Shown here: positions 19,909 through 30,176 of the stretch, in pieces
Layout: each line of letters opens with the position of its first letter
Position numbering within the stretch: position 1 is the first letter of the stretch
Source: an uncultured Exiguobacterium sp.
GTDB taxonomy: Bacteria > Bacillota > Bacilli > Exiguobacteriales > Exiguobacteriaceae
Reading direction: 5' to 3'
Length of the DNA: 64,000 bases
NCBI GenBank assembly: GCA_913775715.1
Contig: CAJYMC010000007.1
Coordinates: 496,001 to 560,000, forward strand
Notes under the pieces: model-generated
The model's database searches: none
Seen by the model: only the letters and a program-made list of their open reading frames with translations
What the model was told of the DNA's origin: nothing
Translations under genes and position numbers: made by a program

Positions 19909-21018
19909 ATGGGACCACAGTTACTCGAGGCGATCAATCAAATCGCGAAAGAGAAGGAAATTGACAAGAACATCATCATCGATGCGCTCGAACAGGCATT
20001 GATTTCAGCGTACCGACGCAACTTCGGAAAAGAATCGGAGGCTGTAAAAGTCGAATTCGACCAGCAGACAGGAGACATCCGTGTCTTCGCGCTTAAGGAA
20101 GTCGTCGAACGATTGACACAACCAGAAGAGCAACTTTCGCTTGAAGAAGCGCACGAGATCGATCCGACATATGAACTCGGCGATTTCCATAAAGTCGAAG
20201 TGACGCCAGGCGACTTCGGTCGTGTTGCAGCACAAACGGCGAAACAGATCGTCACACAAAAAATGCGTGAAGCAGAACGCGAACGCATCTACAATCACTT
20301 CGCGGATCGTGAAGACGAGATCATGACAGGTATCGTCGAGCGTCAAGATGCACGCAACTTGTACGTCAACCTAGAAGGGATCGAAGCTGTCTTGACGACA
20401 CACGAACAAATGCCGAATGAGCGTTTCGGGATTCGTGATCGCATCAAGGTGTACGTCACGAAAGTTGATCCAATGGTCAAAGGATCAGGGGCATCGATTC
20501 TCGTATCACGGACACATCCAGGTCTCTTAAAACGTCTTTTCGAAATCGAAGTACCAGAGATTTCAAGTGGCGAAGTCGAAGTCAAGTCTGTTGCGCGTGA
20601 AGCGGGCGACCGTTCAAAAATCGCAGTCGCGGCGGACGACATCGATCCAGTCGGTGCATGTGTCGGACAAAAAGGGGCGCGTGTTCAACGCATCGTCAAT
20701 GATTTAAACGGGGAAAAAATCGATATCGTCCGTTACTCGGATGATCCGAAAGAATATGTCGCGAACGCACTTAGCCCAGCTCAAGTCGTTGCGGTCTATG
20801 TCAATGAACCAGCGAAAGCGACAATCGTCGTCGTTCCGGATTTCCAATTGTCGCTTGCCATCGGGAAACGTGGTCAAAACGCGCGTCTCGCAGCGAAACT
20901 GACAGGATGGAAAATTGACATCAAGAGCGAGTCTGAAGCGGAAGCGATGGATCTCGAAGATGTCTTCGCAACGGAAGAGCCGGCAGTAGAAGCGGTCCAA
21001 GTCGAAGGCGAGGAATAA
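19909..21018 (+). CDS. nusA: Transcription termination/antitermination factor NusA
   Basis: NusA (369 residues) binds RNA polymerase and controls pausing and termination. Order of domains: N-terminal polymerase-binding domain (residues 1-125), an S1 domain (about 135-200, with MTGIVERQDARNLYVNLEG), then KH1 and KH2 (GACVGQKGARVQRIVNDLNGE and AIGKRGQNARLAAKLTG). An acidic tail ends the protein. The C-terminal acidic repeats of E. coli NusA are absent, as in other Firmicutes. It may act on the terminator in its own operon leader. Confidence 0.98.
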   Translation: MGPQLLEAINQIAKEKEIDKNIIIDALEQALISAYRRNFGKESEAVKVEFDQQTGDIRVFALKEVVERLTQPEEQLSLEEAHEIDPTYELGDFHKVEVTPGDFGRVAAQTAKQIVTQKMREAERERIYNHFADREDEIMTGIVERQDARNLYVNLEGIEAVLTTHEQMPNERFGIRDRIKVYVTKVDPMVKGSGASILVSRTHPGLLKRLFEIEVPEISSGEVEVKSVAREAGDRSKIAVAADDIDPVGACVGQKGARVQRIVNDLNGEKIDIVRYSDDPKEYVANALSPAQVVAVYVNEPAKATIVVVPDFQLSLAIGKRGQNARLAAKLTGWKIDIKSESEAEAMDLEDVFATEEPAVEAVQVEGEE

Positions 21019-21021
21019 TTC

Positions 21022-21291
21022 GTGCAAAAAAAGGTACCATTACGCAAGTGTGTCATCACACAAGAAATGAAACCGAAAAAAGAATTAATTCGTGTCGTCC
21101 GGACACCTGAACAAGAGGTCGTCATCGATTTAAATGGTAAGATGAATGGGCGGGGTGCCTATTTATCAAAAGATGCGGCAGTCATTGCGACGGCGAAGAA
21201 AAAACGGACGCTTGATCATCATTTGAAGGTCAAGACGACAGATGCCTTATACGATGAATTGCTTGAAATCGCGGGAGGTACAAATGAGTAA
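21022..21291 (+). CDS. rnpM: YlxR/RnpM family RNA-binding protein
   Basis: An 89-residue protein of the YlxR (DUF448) family. The signature is clear: [23 protein letters not shown] near the start and [13 protein letters not shown] in the middle. The family was long called a nucleic-acid binding protein of the nusA operon and has been linked in B. subtilis to modulation of RNase P. It begins with GTG eight bases after GAGG and its end overlaps the next gene by eight bases. Confidence 0.94.
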   Translation: MQKKVPLRKCVITQEMKPKKELIRVVRTPEQEVVIDLNGKMNGRGAYLSKDAAVIATAKKKRTLDHHLKVKTTDALYDELLEIAGGTNE

Positions 21292-21586
21292 ATGGGAATC
21301 CCTTCTCGGTCTCGCGAATCGAGCTAGAAAAGTGACGACGGGAGAAGAACTCGTACTGAAAGAAGTACGAGGAGGACAAGCGAAGCTTGTTCTTTTAGCA
21401 GCAGATGCGGGGGCTGCCACGCGTAAGAAAGTCACAGATAAATGTACGAGTTATCAGGTCCCTTACCTAGAAGTCGCCGACCGGACGATTCTCGGTCAAG
21501 CATTAGGAAAGGATGCGCGTGTTGTCGTGTCAGTCAATGAAGCCGGATTTGCGAAAAAGCTAACTGAACTCCTCTCGAACGACTAA
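21284..21586 (+). CDS. rplGA: YlxQ, L7Ae/L30e-family RNA-binding protein
   Basis: A 100-residue L7Ae-like protein predicted to bind kink-turn RNA. The family start [20 protein letters not shown] and the core [13 protein letters not shown] are both present. B. subtilis YlxQ occupies the same slot between ylxR and infB. The start ATG at 21284 follows GGGAGG and overlaps the ylxR stop, so expression is coupled. Whether it is a ribosome component here cannot be told from sequence. Confidence 0.93.
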   Translation: MSKWESLLGLANRARKVTTGEELVLKEVRGGQAKLVLLAADAGAATRKKVTDKCTSYQVPYLEVADRTILGQALGKDARVVVSVNEAGFAKKLTELLSND

Positions 21587-21601
21587 TTGGAGGTGGATCC
21601 T

Positions 21602-23773
21602 TTGGGTAAACGTGTATACGAATTCGCCAAGGAACAAAACGTAACAAGTAAGCAGGTCATCACCCAGCTCGAAAAGCTGGAGAAACCAGTCAAGAATCAT
21701 ATGGCAGTATTAGATGAACAGACAGTACAGCAACTCGATCAAGTATTTAATCCCGAAAAATATCGGGCTCAAAAGACGGAGGCTCCAAAACAAGTGAAAT
21801 CAGATAATAAACCGAACCGACCAGGAAGTACAAACAAACCAGCAGGTAACCAATCACGTAACAGCAAAGGCGGACGCCCAGAATTCGGCAACCGTAACAA
21901 CCGTGGCGGCAAACGTCGTCCGAACCAAAAGAAAGCAGAACCGCGTAAACTTGAAGTAGCGGATCCGAACTCGAAGTCGAGTCAACGGAAAGCAGCTCGC
22001 CGGGCGCAAGAAGAGGCGATGGCAAACGTCGTTCAATACTCTGATAACTTGACAGTCGGTGAACTCGCTGAAAAAATGGCGAAAAAGCCGAATGAACTGA
22101 TCATGAAATTGATGGGTCTCGGTGTCATGGCGACAATCAACCAAGATCTTGATGACGAGACAGTCGAACTGCTCGCGACAGAGTTTGGTTTTGAAGTCGA
22201 AAAGACTGTCCAAGTCGATGAGACGGACTTTGATCAATACGAATTGAACCTTGACCAGTACGAATTGTCTGAGCGTCCACCGGTCGTTACGATCATGGGA
22301 CACGTCGACCACGGTAAAACGACATTGCTCGACTCAATCCGTAACACGAAGGTCACTGCAGGCGAAGCCGGCGGGATCACGCAGCACATCGGTGCTTACC
22401 AAGTTGAGATCGACGGCAAGAAGATCACGTTCCTTGATACACCAGGTCACGCGGCGTTCACGACGATGCGTGCACGTGGAGCAGATGTCACGGATATCGC
22501 AATCATCGTCGTTGCAGCAGATGACGGTGTCATGCCGCAGACAGAAGAAGCGATCAGCCACGCGAAAGCAGCTGGCGTCCCAATCATCGTCGCGGTCAAC
22601 AAGATGGATAAAGAGGGTGCAAACCCTGACCGTGTCAAACAAGAATTGACAGAGTTCGAACTCGTTGCAGAGGACTGGGGCGGCGATACAATCTTCGTAC
22701 CGGTTTCAGCTCTTAAAGGAGACGGCATCGACGAATTGCTCGAGATGATCCTTCTCGTCTCAGAAGTTCAAGAATACAAATCAACACCAGACATGAACGG
22801 TCGCGGAACAGTTATCGAGGCGAAACTCGATAAAGGACGCGGTCCCGTCGCTACACTTCTCGTTCAACACGGAACACTTCGCGTTGGTGACCCGATCGTC
22901 GTCGGTCACACGTTCGGTCGTATCCGGGCAATGGTCAACGATATCGGTCGTCGTGTCAAAGAAGTCGGACCATCGACGCCAATCGAAATCACAGGTTTAA
23001 ACGATGTCCCGAAAGCGGGCGATCAATTCTTCGCATTCGAAGATGAGAAAAAAGCACGCCAAATCGGTGAAGCACGTTACCAACGTGAAATCGAAGCACA
23101 ACGTCGCGATTCAGCGAAAGTTAGCTTAGAAGATCTCTTCGACCGCATCAAAGAAGGCGAAGTCAAGGACCTCAACATCATCATCAAAGGTGACGTTCAA
23201 GGTTCAGTTGAAGCCTTAGCCGGTTCATTGAAGAAAATTGATGTCGAAGGTGTTAAAATTAACATCGTACACTCAGGTGTTGGTGCGATCACAGAAGGTG
23301 ACGTCATCCTCGCCTCGGCAGCAAATGCGATCATCATCGGATTCAACGTTCGTCCGGATGGTAACGCAAAATCAATGGCAGATCAGGAGAAAGTCGAAAT
23401 TCGTCTTCACCGGATCATCTACAATGCGATTGAAGAAATCGAGCAAGCGATGAAAGGTCTCCTTGATCCTGAATTCGTCGAGAAAATCATCGGTCAAGCT
23501 GAAGTCCGCGATGTCATCAAAGTATCGAAAGTCGGTACGATCGCAGGTGGATATGTCACGGAAGGTAAGTTGACGCGTGATGCAGGTGTCCGTGTCGTTC
23601 GTGATAGCATCGTCATCTACGAAGGAAAACTCGATACACTTCGCCGCTTCAAAGATGATGTCAAAGAAGTCGCTGCTGGTTACGAGTGTGGTATTAAGAT
23701 CGAACGTTATGATGACGTAAAAGTCGATGATGTCATCGAAGCGTTCATCATGGAAGAAGTCAAACGGAAGTAA
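21602..23773 (+). CDS. infB: Translation initiation factor IF-2
   Basis: IF-2 (723 residues) is the GTPase that brings fMet-tRNA to the 30S subunit. The N-terminal part is a short IF2N domain ([18 protein letters not shown]), a basic, Asn- and Arg-rich linker (about 60-130) and a second IF2N domain. The G domain has G1 GHVDHGKTT near residue 233, DTPGHAAF and NKMD. The C-terminal tRNA-binding domain has [14 protein letters not shown]. It starts with TTG at 21602, eight bases after GGAGG; a TTG at 21587 lies before the ribosome site. Confidence 0.97.
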   Translation: MGKRVYEFAKEQNVTSKQVITQLEKLEKPVKNHMAVLDEQTVQQLDQVFNPEKYRAQKTEAPKQVKSDNKPNRPGSTNKPAGNQSRNSKGGRPEFGNRNNRGGKRRPNQKKAEPRKLEVADPNSKSSQRKAARRAQEEAMANVVQYSDNLTVGELAEKMAKKPNELIMKLMGLGVMATINQDLDDETVELLATEFGFEVEKTVQVDETDFDQYELNLDQYELSERPPVVTIMGHVDHGKTTLLDSIRNTKVTAGEAGGITQHIGAYQVEIDGKKITFLDTPGHAAFTTMRARGADVTDIAIIVVAADDGVMPQTEEAISHAKAAGVPIIVAVNKMDKEGANPDRVKQELTEFELVAEDWGGDTIFVPVSALKGDGIDELLEMILLVSEVQEYKSTPDMNGRGTVIEAKLDKGRGPVATLLVQHGTLRVGDPIVVGHTFGRIRAMVNDIGRRVKEVGPSTPIEITGLNDVPKAGDQFFAFEDEKKARQIGEARYQREIEAQRRDSAKVSLEDLFDRIKEGEVKDLNIIIKGDVQGSVEALAGSLKKIDVEGVKINIVHSGVGAITEGDVILASAANAIIIGFNVRPDGNAKSMADQEKVEIRLHRIIYNAIEEIEQAMKGLLDPEFVEKIIGQAEVRDVIKVSKVGTIAGGYVTEGKLTRDAGVRVVRDSIVIYEGKLDTLRRFKDDVKEVAAGYECGIKIERYDDVKVDDVIEAFIMEEVKRK

Positions 23774-23812
23774 CAGAACGGAATCCATTCTTCCGAACTG
23801 GAGGGAACAAAC

Positions 23813-24154
23813 ATGAGTTTACGCTCGAATCGTGTCGCCGAACAGGTGCGTAAGGAAATTACGCAACTGCTTATCAAAGATGTCAAGGATCCACGCGTCA
23901 AGCCGATTACCGTCACAGGTGTCGAAGTGACAGGAGACTTGCAACAAGCGACGATCTTCTATTCGGTCCTCGGTGACGAAAAAGCACGTGAGGATGCGCG
24001 CATCGGTCTTGAAAAATCAAAAGGCTTCATGCGTAAGGAAATCGGATCACGGATTCGTCTACGGAAAACACCGGAACTATTGTTCGAGGTCGATTCTTCT
24101 GTCGAATACGGATCACGCATTGATGAGTTGCTTCGGAATTTGAACAAAGATTAA
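23813..24154 (+). CDS. rbfA: Ribosome-binding factor A
   Basis: RbfA (113 residues) is a cold-shock-related KH-fold factor for late 30S maturation and 16S 5'-end processing. The family pattern is visible: SLRSNRVAEQVRKEITQLL, KDPRVKPITVTGVEVTGDL, ATIFYSVLG, and IRLRKTPELLFEVDSS. Length is normal. A GGAGGGA site lies ten bases before the ATG. A terminator-like hairpin separates it from truB. Confidence 0.97.
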   Translation: MSLRSNRVAEQVRKEITQLLIKDVKDPRVKPITVTGVEVTGDLQQATIFYSVLGDEKAREDARIGLEKSKGFMRKEIGSRIRLRKTPELLFEVDSSVEYGSRIDELLRNLNKD

Positions 24155-24159
24155 CACTT

Positions 24160-24189
24160 AAGGCAACCACGTGTGTGGTTGCCTTTTTT
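24160..24189 (+). terminator. Terminator between rbfA and truB
   Basis: AGGCAACCAC (24161-24170) and GTGGTTGCCT (24175-24184) form a perfect ten-pair stem with loop GTGT, followed by TTTTT. It lies immediately before the truB ribosome site, so readthrough must supply truB or another promoter exists. Confidence 0.88.
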
Positions 24190-24204
24190 CAAGGAGGACA
24201 TCAC

Positions 24205-25113
24205 GTGGAACCCATTGGAGTATTACCACTAGATAAACCAGCCGGCATGACGAGTCATGATTGTGTCTTTCGTCTACGTCGTTTGTTTCAGACGAAAAAG
24301 GTCGGACATACAGGGACGCTTGACCCAGAAGTAACAGGTGTCTTACCGATCTGTCTCGGTCGAGCGACGAAGCTTGCCCGCTTCATCACGGATGAAGGAA
24401 AACGTTACGCGGCGGAGGTGACGATCGGCTTCGCGACGACGACGGAAGATGCACACGGAGAGACGGTTCGTGAAACGCCGGTCGAACCCGGAAGTATTAC
24501 TGAAACGGCCATCGCTGATATCCTGAGCGCCTTGACAGGAGAGATCGAGCAGACGCCACCCTACTACTCAGCAGTTAAAGTGAACGGGAAGAAATTATAC
24601 GAATATGCACGAAAAGGGATTGAAATCGAGCGACCGACACGGATCGTCCGTATCGATCGATTGGAACGGACATCGGACCTTGTGTTTGAAGATGGTCTTT
24701 GTCGCTTCCGCCTCGATATCGCATGTGGAAAAGGAACGTATATCCGGACACTAGCAGTCGAAATCGGAGAACGACTCGGCTATGCCGCACATATGAGCGA
24801 CTTACGCCGGACAGGTTCGGGTGCGATTGCTGAGACGGACACCGTCACACTTGAGACACTCGAATCGTACGAGACAGTCGAAGAACGGATGCAACACGTC
24901 CTACCAATCGAACACGTCATCCAAAAATGGCCTCGTTTGACGGTCGATGCAGCAACAGCGCAGCGTGTCTTGAACGGAGCCAAGCTGACAAGCATTCCAG
25001 TCGAATTCGAGCTGTTTACTGTCTATAATGAAGAAGACGTACCTTTAGCACTATATCGACGTCTTCCAGAAGAACAGGTAGCACGCGTCGAGGTCATGCT
25101 ACAAATCGATTAA
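24205..25113 (+). CDS. truB: tRNA pseudouridine(55) synthase TruB
   Basis: TruB (302 residues) makes pseudouridine 55 in the T-loop of tRNAs. The catalytic Asp40 lies in the motif VGHTGTLDPEVTG. LPLDKPAGMTSHD, PPYYSAVKVNGKKLYEYAR and CGKGTYIRTLA are also present. The C-terminal PUA-like domain is short. The start is GTG 24205, after AAGGAGGA; the upstream in-frame ATG at 24175 lies inside the terminator hairpin and is not credible. ribF follows after 16 bases. Confidence 0.97.
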   Translation: MEPIGVLPLDKPAGMTSHDCVFRLRRLFQTKKVGHTGTLDPEVTGVLPICLGRATKLARFITDEGKRYAAEVTIGFATTTEDAHGETVRETPVEPGSITETAIADILSALTGEIEQTPPYYSAVKVNGKKLYEYARKGIEIERPTRIVRIDRLERTSDLVFEDGLCRFRLDIACGKGTYIRTLAVEIGERLGYAAHMSDLRRTGSGAIAETDTVTLETLESYETVEERMQHVLPIEHVIQKWPRLTVDAATAQRVLNGAKLTSIPVEFELFTVYNEEDVPLALYRRLPEEQVARVEVMLQID

Positions 25114-25129
25114 GATCGGAGAGAGCATC

Positions 25130-26059
25130 ATGGACATCATACATTTGACATATCCGGAACAGCCTCAAAAAGCCCCTGCTGTCATCGCACTCGGCTTTTT
25201 TGACGGTGTACATCTCGGACATCAGCAAGTCATCGCAGCAGCACGGAAAGAAGCGGAGGCTCGTCGCCTGCCCTTGGCTGTCATGACCTTTGATCCACAT
25301 CCGAAACAAGTACTTGGTAAAGGGGATGAACCGGTCCGCTACATCACGCCGCTTGAACGAAAATTAGAGAAAATCGAACGACTCGGTGTCGATCGTGTTT
25401 ATGTGATTGAGTTCACGATTCCTTTTTCGGAATTGTCACCGCAAGCGTTCGTCGATGAATATCTGATTGCGTCTGGAGCAGAGCACGTCGTCGCTGGATT
25501 TGATTATTCCTATGGTCGCTTCGGAGCGGGCAAGATGACGACGCTTGATTTTCATAGTCGGGGCACGTTCACACACACCGTCGTAGCAGAATTTCAGGAA
25601 GAAGCGGAAAAAATCAGTTCAACCCGGATTCGTCGTTTACTTGCTGCAGGAGAAGTCGAACCTGCTGCACGTTTACTCGGAGAACCCTACCAAATCAAAG
25701 GTACGATCATTCACGGTGACGCACGCGGTCGACAAATCGGCTTCCCGACAGCCAACATGCGCCCAGAATTCGCCTACGTCATACCGAAACTTGGTGTGTA
25801 TGCGACATTCGTTCGTTTAGCGGACGGTCGTCGGTTCAAAGCGATGACGAACGTCGGGAGACGCCCGACGTTCTATGAGACAGGAGACGTCAGTATCGAG
25901 ACACATCTTCTTGACTTTGATGAGGATCTTTATGGTCAAGAATTGACGCTTGAATGGATCGCTTATTTACGTGATGAAAAAGCCTTCAACGGTATCGATC
26001 AACTAAAGGAACAATTGGCACGGGACCGCGAAGAGGCAAATACACGATTAAGCGTTTGA
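25130..26059 (+). CDS. ribF: Bifunctional riboflavin kinase/FAD synthetase
   Basis: RibF (309 residues) makes FMN from riboflavin and then FAD. The N-terminal nucleotidyltransferase domain carries IALGFFDGVHLGHQQVI (with the HxGH-like signature) and the ISSTRIRRLLAAGEV motif near residue 160-175. The C-terminal riboflavin kinase domain carries GDARGRQIGFPTANM and GVYATFV, then NVGRRPTF. Length and order match B. subtilis RibC. Its last codons contain the -35 box of the rpsO promoter. Confidence 0.97.
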   Translation: MDIIHLTYPEQPQKAPAVIALGFFDGVHLGHQQVIAAARKEAEARRLPLAVMTFDPHPKQVLGKGDEPVRYITPLERKLEKIERLGVDRVYVIEFTIPFSELSPQAFVDEYLIASGAEHVVAGFDYSYGRFGAGKMTTLDFHSRGTFTHTVVAEFQEEAEKISSTRIRRLLAAGEVEPAARLLGEPYQIKGTIIHGDARGRQIGFPTANMRPEFAYVIPKLGVYATFVRLADGRRFKAMTNVGRRPTFYETGDVSIETHLLDFDEDLYGQELTLEWIAYLRDEKAFNGIDQLKEQLARDREEANTRLSV

Positions 26060-26084
26060 CAGTACGGACAGGGTTCGTTATGAT
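26056..26084 (+). promoter_or_regulatory. Predicted strong promoter for rpsO
   Basis: TTGACA (26056-26061, consensus) and TATGAT (26079-26084) are 17 bases apart. This is the best sigma-A match in the window. It starts inside the end of ribF. Confidence 0.85.
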
Positions 26085-26090
26085 AGGTCA

Positions 26091-26182
26091 GTACGATCAC
26101 GTACAGCCGATTCACTTGGCATCTGGTCTCACCATCCGATGCTCGGGAATACGGTCATTCATAAGATGGAGGTGGAGTGACA
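26091..26182 (+). promoter_or_regulatory. Structured rpsO leader, candidate S15 autoregulatory RNA
   Basis: The predicted transcript has about 90 leader bases. GCATC (around 26119) pairs with GATGC (around 26138), and a TGG/CCA step continues the stem. GCC-N-GGC pairing just upstream can form a second hairpin. S15 represses its own mRNA through varied leader folds in several bacteria. This leader fits that role, but no binding-site motif can be proved by eye. Confidence 0.4.
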
Positions 26183-26452
26183 ATGGCACTCACAAAAGAA
26201 CGTAAAAACGAAATCATCGAAGCATATGCTACGAAACAAGGCGATACTGGTTCGCCGGAAGTACAAGTTGCTGTTTTAACTGAACAGATCACAACTTTGA
26301 ACGATCACTTACGTACACACAAAAAGGATCACCACTCACGTCGTGGTCTCTTGAAAATGGTCGGTCGTCGCCGTAACTTGCTCACATACCTTCGTAACAA
26401 GGATGTTGCACGTTACCGTTCGTTGATCGAGCGTCTTGGTCTCCGTCGCTAA
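26183..26452 (+). CDS. rpsO: 30S ribosomal protein S15
   Basis: Ribosomal protein S15 (89 residues), a primary 16S rRNA binder in the platform of the 30S subunit. It begins [20 protein letters not shown], then [16 protein letters not shown] and [22 protein letters not shown] (given in part), the universal S15 signature. The ATG at 26183 follows a GGAGGTGGAG site; a GTG at 26177 in frame overlaps that site. It is monocistronic by promoter and terminator. Confidence 0.98.
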   Translation: MALTKERKNEIIEAYATKQGDTGSPEVQVAVLTEQITTLNDHLRTHKKDHHSRRGLLKMVGRRRNLLTYLRNKDVARYRSLIERLGLRR

Positions 26453-26473
26453 TTCCGACGAGAACGAGGTAGG

Positions 26474-26507
26474 GAAGCAGGAGCATCGTCTCCTGTTTCT
26501 TTTTTTT
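26474..26507 (+). terminator. Terminator after rpsO
   Basis: GAAGCAGGAG (26474-26483) pairs with CTCCTGTTTC (26490-26499), one G-U, six-base loop, followed by eight T. Confidence 0.9.
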
Positions 26508-26516
26508 GCCGATTCG

Positions 26517-26545
26517 TGGACTTTTTGCGCAAGAACCTACATAAT
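26517..26545 (+). promoter_or_regulatory. Possible promoter for pnp
   Basis: TGGACT (26517-26522) and CATAAT (26540-26545) are 17 bases apart, four and five matches to the two consensus boxes. It lies between the rpsO terminator and pnp, where a promoter is expected. Confidence 0.4.
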
Positions 26546-26590
26546 TAGATTTGAATGAAAAAACGGATAGCAGTGAGAGGAGATTTGTGC

Positions 26591-28810
26591 ATGTCACAAA
26601 CAAAACAGACGTTTTCGACCGAACTCGGTGGACGTCCATTAACGATTGAAATCGGTCAATTAGCAAAACAAGCGAACGGAGCAGCATTGATTCGCTACGG
26701 CGATACAGCCGTTCTTGCTACGGTCGTTGCATCAAAACAACCGAAGGACTTAGATTTCTTCCCATTAACAGTGAACTATGAAGAAAAATTATATGCGGCA
26801 GGAAAAATCCCAGGTGGATTCCTGAAACGTGAAGGACGTCCTGGAGAGAGTGCGATTTTGACTTCGCGTCTGATCGACCGTCCAATCCGTCCATTATTCC
26901 CGGACGGTTTCCGTCACGACGTTCAAGTGGCGACGACAGTCCTTTCGTCAGATGCTGACAATTCACCAGAAGTCGCTGCAATGATCGGGGCTTCGATTGC
27001 GCTTTCGATCTCGGATATTCCATTCGACGGTCCAATCGCAGGCGTGACGATCGGTCGCGTCGACGGAGAGTTCGTCGTGAACCCGACCTCAGCGCAAATG
27101 GAAGTCAGCGACATCGACCTTCAAGTTGCCGGAACAAAACATGCCGTCAACATGGTTGAAGCAGGTGCGAAGGAAGTATCGGAACAAGCAATGCTTGAAG
27201 CGATCTTGCTTGGACACGATGTCATCAAGGAAATGATCGCGTTCCAAGAAGAAATCGTCGCACAAGTCGGTAAAGAAAAGTTCGAATACACGGTATCAAG
27301 CTTCGATGAGACAATCGTCAATCGCTTGAAAGCAGAAGCATTGGCAGAAGTCACACAAGCGGTTCAAGTCGAAGAAAAACAAGCGCGTGACGTTGCCATC
27401 AACGAAGTCATCGCAAAATACATCGAGTTGTATGCGGCTGACGAGTCAGTCACAGCAGAGCAACTGGCAGAAGTATCAGGCGTTCTCAACAAGTTTGTCA
27501 AAGACGAAGTCCGTCGTCTCATCACGGAAGACAAAGTTCGTCCAGATGGTCGTGGTCTTGCTGAAATCCGTCCACTCGATTCAGAAGTCGGTCTCTTACC
27601 ACGTGCACACGGTTCAGGTCTGTTCACACGCGGTCAGACACAAGTCTTGTCTGTTGCGACACTCGGTGTTGCAGCTGACGCACAGATCATCGATGGTCTT
27701 GGTCTGAAGGAAGAGAAACGTTTCATGCACCACTATAACTTCCCGCCATTCTCAGTCGGGGAAGCACGTCCGATGCGTGCACCAGGTCGTCGTGAAATTG
27801 GTCACGGGGCACTTGGAGAACGCGCACTCTTACCAGTTCTTCCGAATGAAGTCGATTTCCCGTACACGATTCGTCTCGTGTCAGAAGTTCTTGAATCAAA
27901 TGGTTCTTCATCACAGGCTTCAATCTGTGGTTCGATCCTCGCCATGATGGATGCGGGTGTTCCACTCAAAGCACCTGTCGCTGGTATTGCGATGGGCTTG
28001 ATCATGGAAGGCGACAATTACTCGATTCTAACGGATATCCAAGGGATGGAAGATCATCTCGGCGATATGGACTTCAAAGTCGCTGGAACACAAGAGGGTG
28101 TCACAGCTCTGCAAATGGATATGAAAATTGGCGGAATCACGCGTCAAATCCTCGAAGAAGCACTCGAACAAGCGCGTCTTGGTCGTCTGCACATTCTTGA
28201 GCATATGCAAATGGTCATCGCTGAACCACGTGTCGAATTGTCGCAATACGCGCCAAAAATCGTCACGCTCAAAATCAATCCAGATAAAATCCGTGATGTC
28301 ATCGGACCTGGTGGTAAAGTCATCAACGGTATCATCGATGAGACAGGCGTCAAGATCGATATCGATCAAGACGGGACCGTCTTCATCGCTTCGACGGATC
28401 AAGCTGGTATCGATCGTGCTCGTCAATTGATCGAAGATATCGTCCGTGAAGTCGTCGTCGGCGAAGAGTTCGACGGAACAGTCCGTCGCGTTGAGAAATT
28501 CGGTGCATTCGTCGAGTTATTCAAAGGAAAAGACGCACTCGTCCACATTTCGGAACTCGCACTTAACCGTGTCGGTCAAACGGAAGATGTCGTCAAACTT
28601 GGGGATAAGCTAAAAGTCCGTGTCACGGAAATCGATGACAAAGGACGCGTCAACGCTTCGCACAAAGTCCTGCTCGTCGAAGGCTTAAGTGAAGAAGATC
28701 GTGCCGCATACGAAGAAAAGAAAAAGACAGAGCGTGAGAACCGCCCGCCACGCCGGGATCAGGGTTCACGCCCACCACGTGACGGACAACGTCCACCACG
28801 TCGTAACTAA
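26591..28810 (+). CDS. pnp: Polynucleotide phosphorylase
   Basis: PNPase (739 residues) is a phosphorolytic 3'-5' exoribonuclease and degradosome component. Two RNase PH domains flank a helical linker: [30 protein letters not shown] (in separate parts) in the first, and [20 protein letters not shown] in the second. A KH domain ([15 protein letters not shown]) and an S1 domain ([16 protein letters not shown]) follow. The tail is basic and Pro/Arg-rich (about 25 residues). I chose ATG 26591, seven bases after GAGAGGAG; an ATG at 26555 has no ribosome site. Confidence 0.97.
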   Translation: MSQTKQTFSTELGGRPLTIEIGQLAKQANGAALIRYGDTAVLATVVASKQPKDLDFFPLTVNYEEKLYAAGKIPGGFLKREGRPGESAILTSRLIDRPIRPLFPDGFRHDVQVATTVLSSDADNSPEVAAMIGASIALSISDIPFDGPIAGVTIGRVDGEFVVNPTSAQMEVSDIDLQVAGTKHAVNMVEAGAKEVSEQAMLEAILLGHDVIKEMIAFQEEIVAQVGKEKFEYTVSSFDETIVNRLKAEALAEVTQAVQVEEKQARDVAINEVIAKYIELYAADESVTAEQLAEVSGVLNKFVKDEVRRLITEDKVRPDGRGLAEIRPLDSEVGLLPRAHGSGLFTRGQTQVLSVATLGVAADAQIIDGLGLKEEKRFMHHYNFPPFSVGEARPMRAPGRREIGHGALGERALLPVLPNEVDFPYTIRLVSEVLESNGSSSQASICGSILAMMDAGVPLKAPVAGIAMGLIMEGDNYSILTDIQGMEDHLGDMDFKVAGTQEGVTALQMDMKIGGITRQILEEALEQARLGRLHILEHMQMVIAEPRVELSQYAPKIVTLKINPDKIRDVIGPGGKVINGIIDETGVKIDIDQDGTVFIASTDQAGIDRARQLIEDIVREVVVGEEFDGTVRRVEKFGAFVELFKGKDALVHISELALNRVGQTEDVVKLGDKLKVRVTEIDDKGRVNASHKVLLVEGLSEEDRAAYEEKKKTERENRPPRRDQGSRPPRDGQRPPRRN

Positions 28811-28816
28811 TGAATC

Positions 28817-28864
28817 CAAGGTGGCTCGACGGTGCAGAGAATGCAACGAGAGCCACCTTGTTTC
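28817..28864 (+). terminator. Hairpin between pnp and the M16 peptidase gene
   Basis: CAAGGTGGCTC (28817-28827) and GAGCCACCTTG (28850-28860) form a perfect eleven-pair stem over a 22-base loop. Only TTTCC follows, so it may act as an mRNA 3' stabiliser or a weak terminator. Confidence 0.6.
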
Positions 28865-28884
28865 CTATATTTGGAGGAATTACT

Positions 28885-30117
28885 ATGATCGAACGGATAC
28901 AATTAGAAAATGGAGTTCGACTGATCGTTGAACGGATGCCGGAAGCACGCAGCGTTGCGACCGGAATCTTCATTCAAGCAGGAAGTCGGACGGAACAAAT
29001 CGAGGAGCATGGTATTAGTCATCTCATCGAGCATATGATGTTTAAAGGAACAAAACGCCATACGGCAAAAGAGATTGCGGTTTATTTTGATCGACTTGGT
29101 GGAAATATTAATGCGTTCACGAGCAAGGATCAAACGTGTTATTACGTCAAGACATTAGATGAACATGCTGGTGAAGCCTTCCAAGTATTAGCGGATATGT
29201 TCCTCGAATCAACGTTTGACGCGGAGGAATTAGAAAAAGAGAAAAAGGTCGTCATTGAAGAGATTAAAATGTATGATGATACACCGGATGATCTCGTCCA
29301 TGAGTTATTAGCTGTAGCGGCTTACGGAGAGGATGTCATGGCTCGTCCGATTCTTGGAACGGAAGAGAGTGTGCTTCGGATTGATCGTGCGATGATCGGG
29401 CGGTATCTTGAAGAAGCATATGCTCCGGATCAAATCGTCATTTCCGTTGCCGGAAACGTCTCAGACGAGTTGATTGCGCAGATTCAAGAGCGGATGTCGA
29501 TCCTCGAATCACGATCGAAGACACGCGAGACGACAGAGCCAAGGTTACAAAATGGTGTGATTCGCAAGGAAAAGGATACGGAACAGGCTCATATTTGTTA
29601 TAATTTCCGTGCGATTCCTTCTGCTGACCCACGTTTGCCTGCCCTCGCCTTACTCAATAATGCATTCGGTGCGACGATGTCGAGTCGCTTGTTCCAATCC
29701 ATCCGAGAGGAACGTGGTCTTGCCTATTCTGTCTTCTCCTATTACACGACGTTTGACGATCATGGCACGTTCACGATTTATGTCGGAACGTCTCCGGAAT
29801 CAGTCGAAGAGGTCGAACAGGTCCTCGCTGCTGAAATCGATCGCTTGAAGCGGGATGGATTATCGACGAAGGAACTCGAAGATGGGATTGAACAGCTGAA
29901 AGGTTCTCTGATTCTAGGGAACGAAGGCACATCGAGTCACATGAATCGAAACGCCCGCAATGAGTTGCATCTGCATCGTCACCCATCACTTGAAGAAGTG
30001 TTAGCGGATGTCGAACGGATTCGTCCATCGGACATCGAAGGGCTGATTGAGCACATCTTTTCGGAGGAACCGGCAAAGGCCTATATTCTTCCGGCAGACG
30101 AAGAAGAGGAAGCATGA
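28885..30117 (+). CDS. mlpA: M16-family zinc peptidase (MlpA/YmxG)
   Basis: A 410-residue M16 peptidase related to mitochondrial processing peptidase. The inverted zinc motif HxxEH is in ISHLIEHMMFKG (around residue 50-55), with the third ligand glutamate in EEIKMYDDTPDD. A second M16 half (YNFRAIPSADPRLPALALLNNAFG) completes the fold. B. subtilis MlpA (YmxG) has the same length and the same place after pnp. Its cellular substrate is not well defined. The start ATG at 28885 follows TTGGAGGA. Confidence 0.93.
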   Translation: MIERIQLENGVRLIVERMPEARSVATGIFIQAGSRTEQIEEHGISHLIEHMMFKGTKRHTAKEIAVYFDRLGGNINAFTSKDQTCYYVKTLDEHAGEAFQVLADMFLESTFDAEELEKEKKVVIEEIKMYDDTPDDLVHELLAVAAYGEDVMARPILGTEESVLRIDRAMIGRYLEEAYAPDQIVISVAGNVSDELIAQIQERMSILESRSKTRETTEPRLQNGVIRKEKDTEQAHICYNFRAIPSADPRLPALALLNNAFGATMSSRLFQSIREERGLAYSVFSYYTTFDDHGTFTIYVGTSPESVEEVEQVLAAEIDRLKRDGLSTKELEDGIEQLKGSLILGNEGTSSHMNRNARNELHLHRHPSLEEVLADVERIRPSDIEGLIEHIFSEEPAKAYILPADEEEEA

Positions 30118-30176
30118 TAGCAGAACGGAATAGATGAAACATATGAAATGACGATGTCGAGAAAGAAGGAATACCG

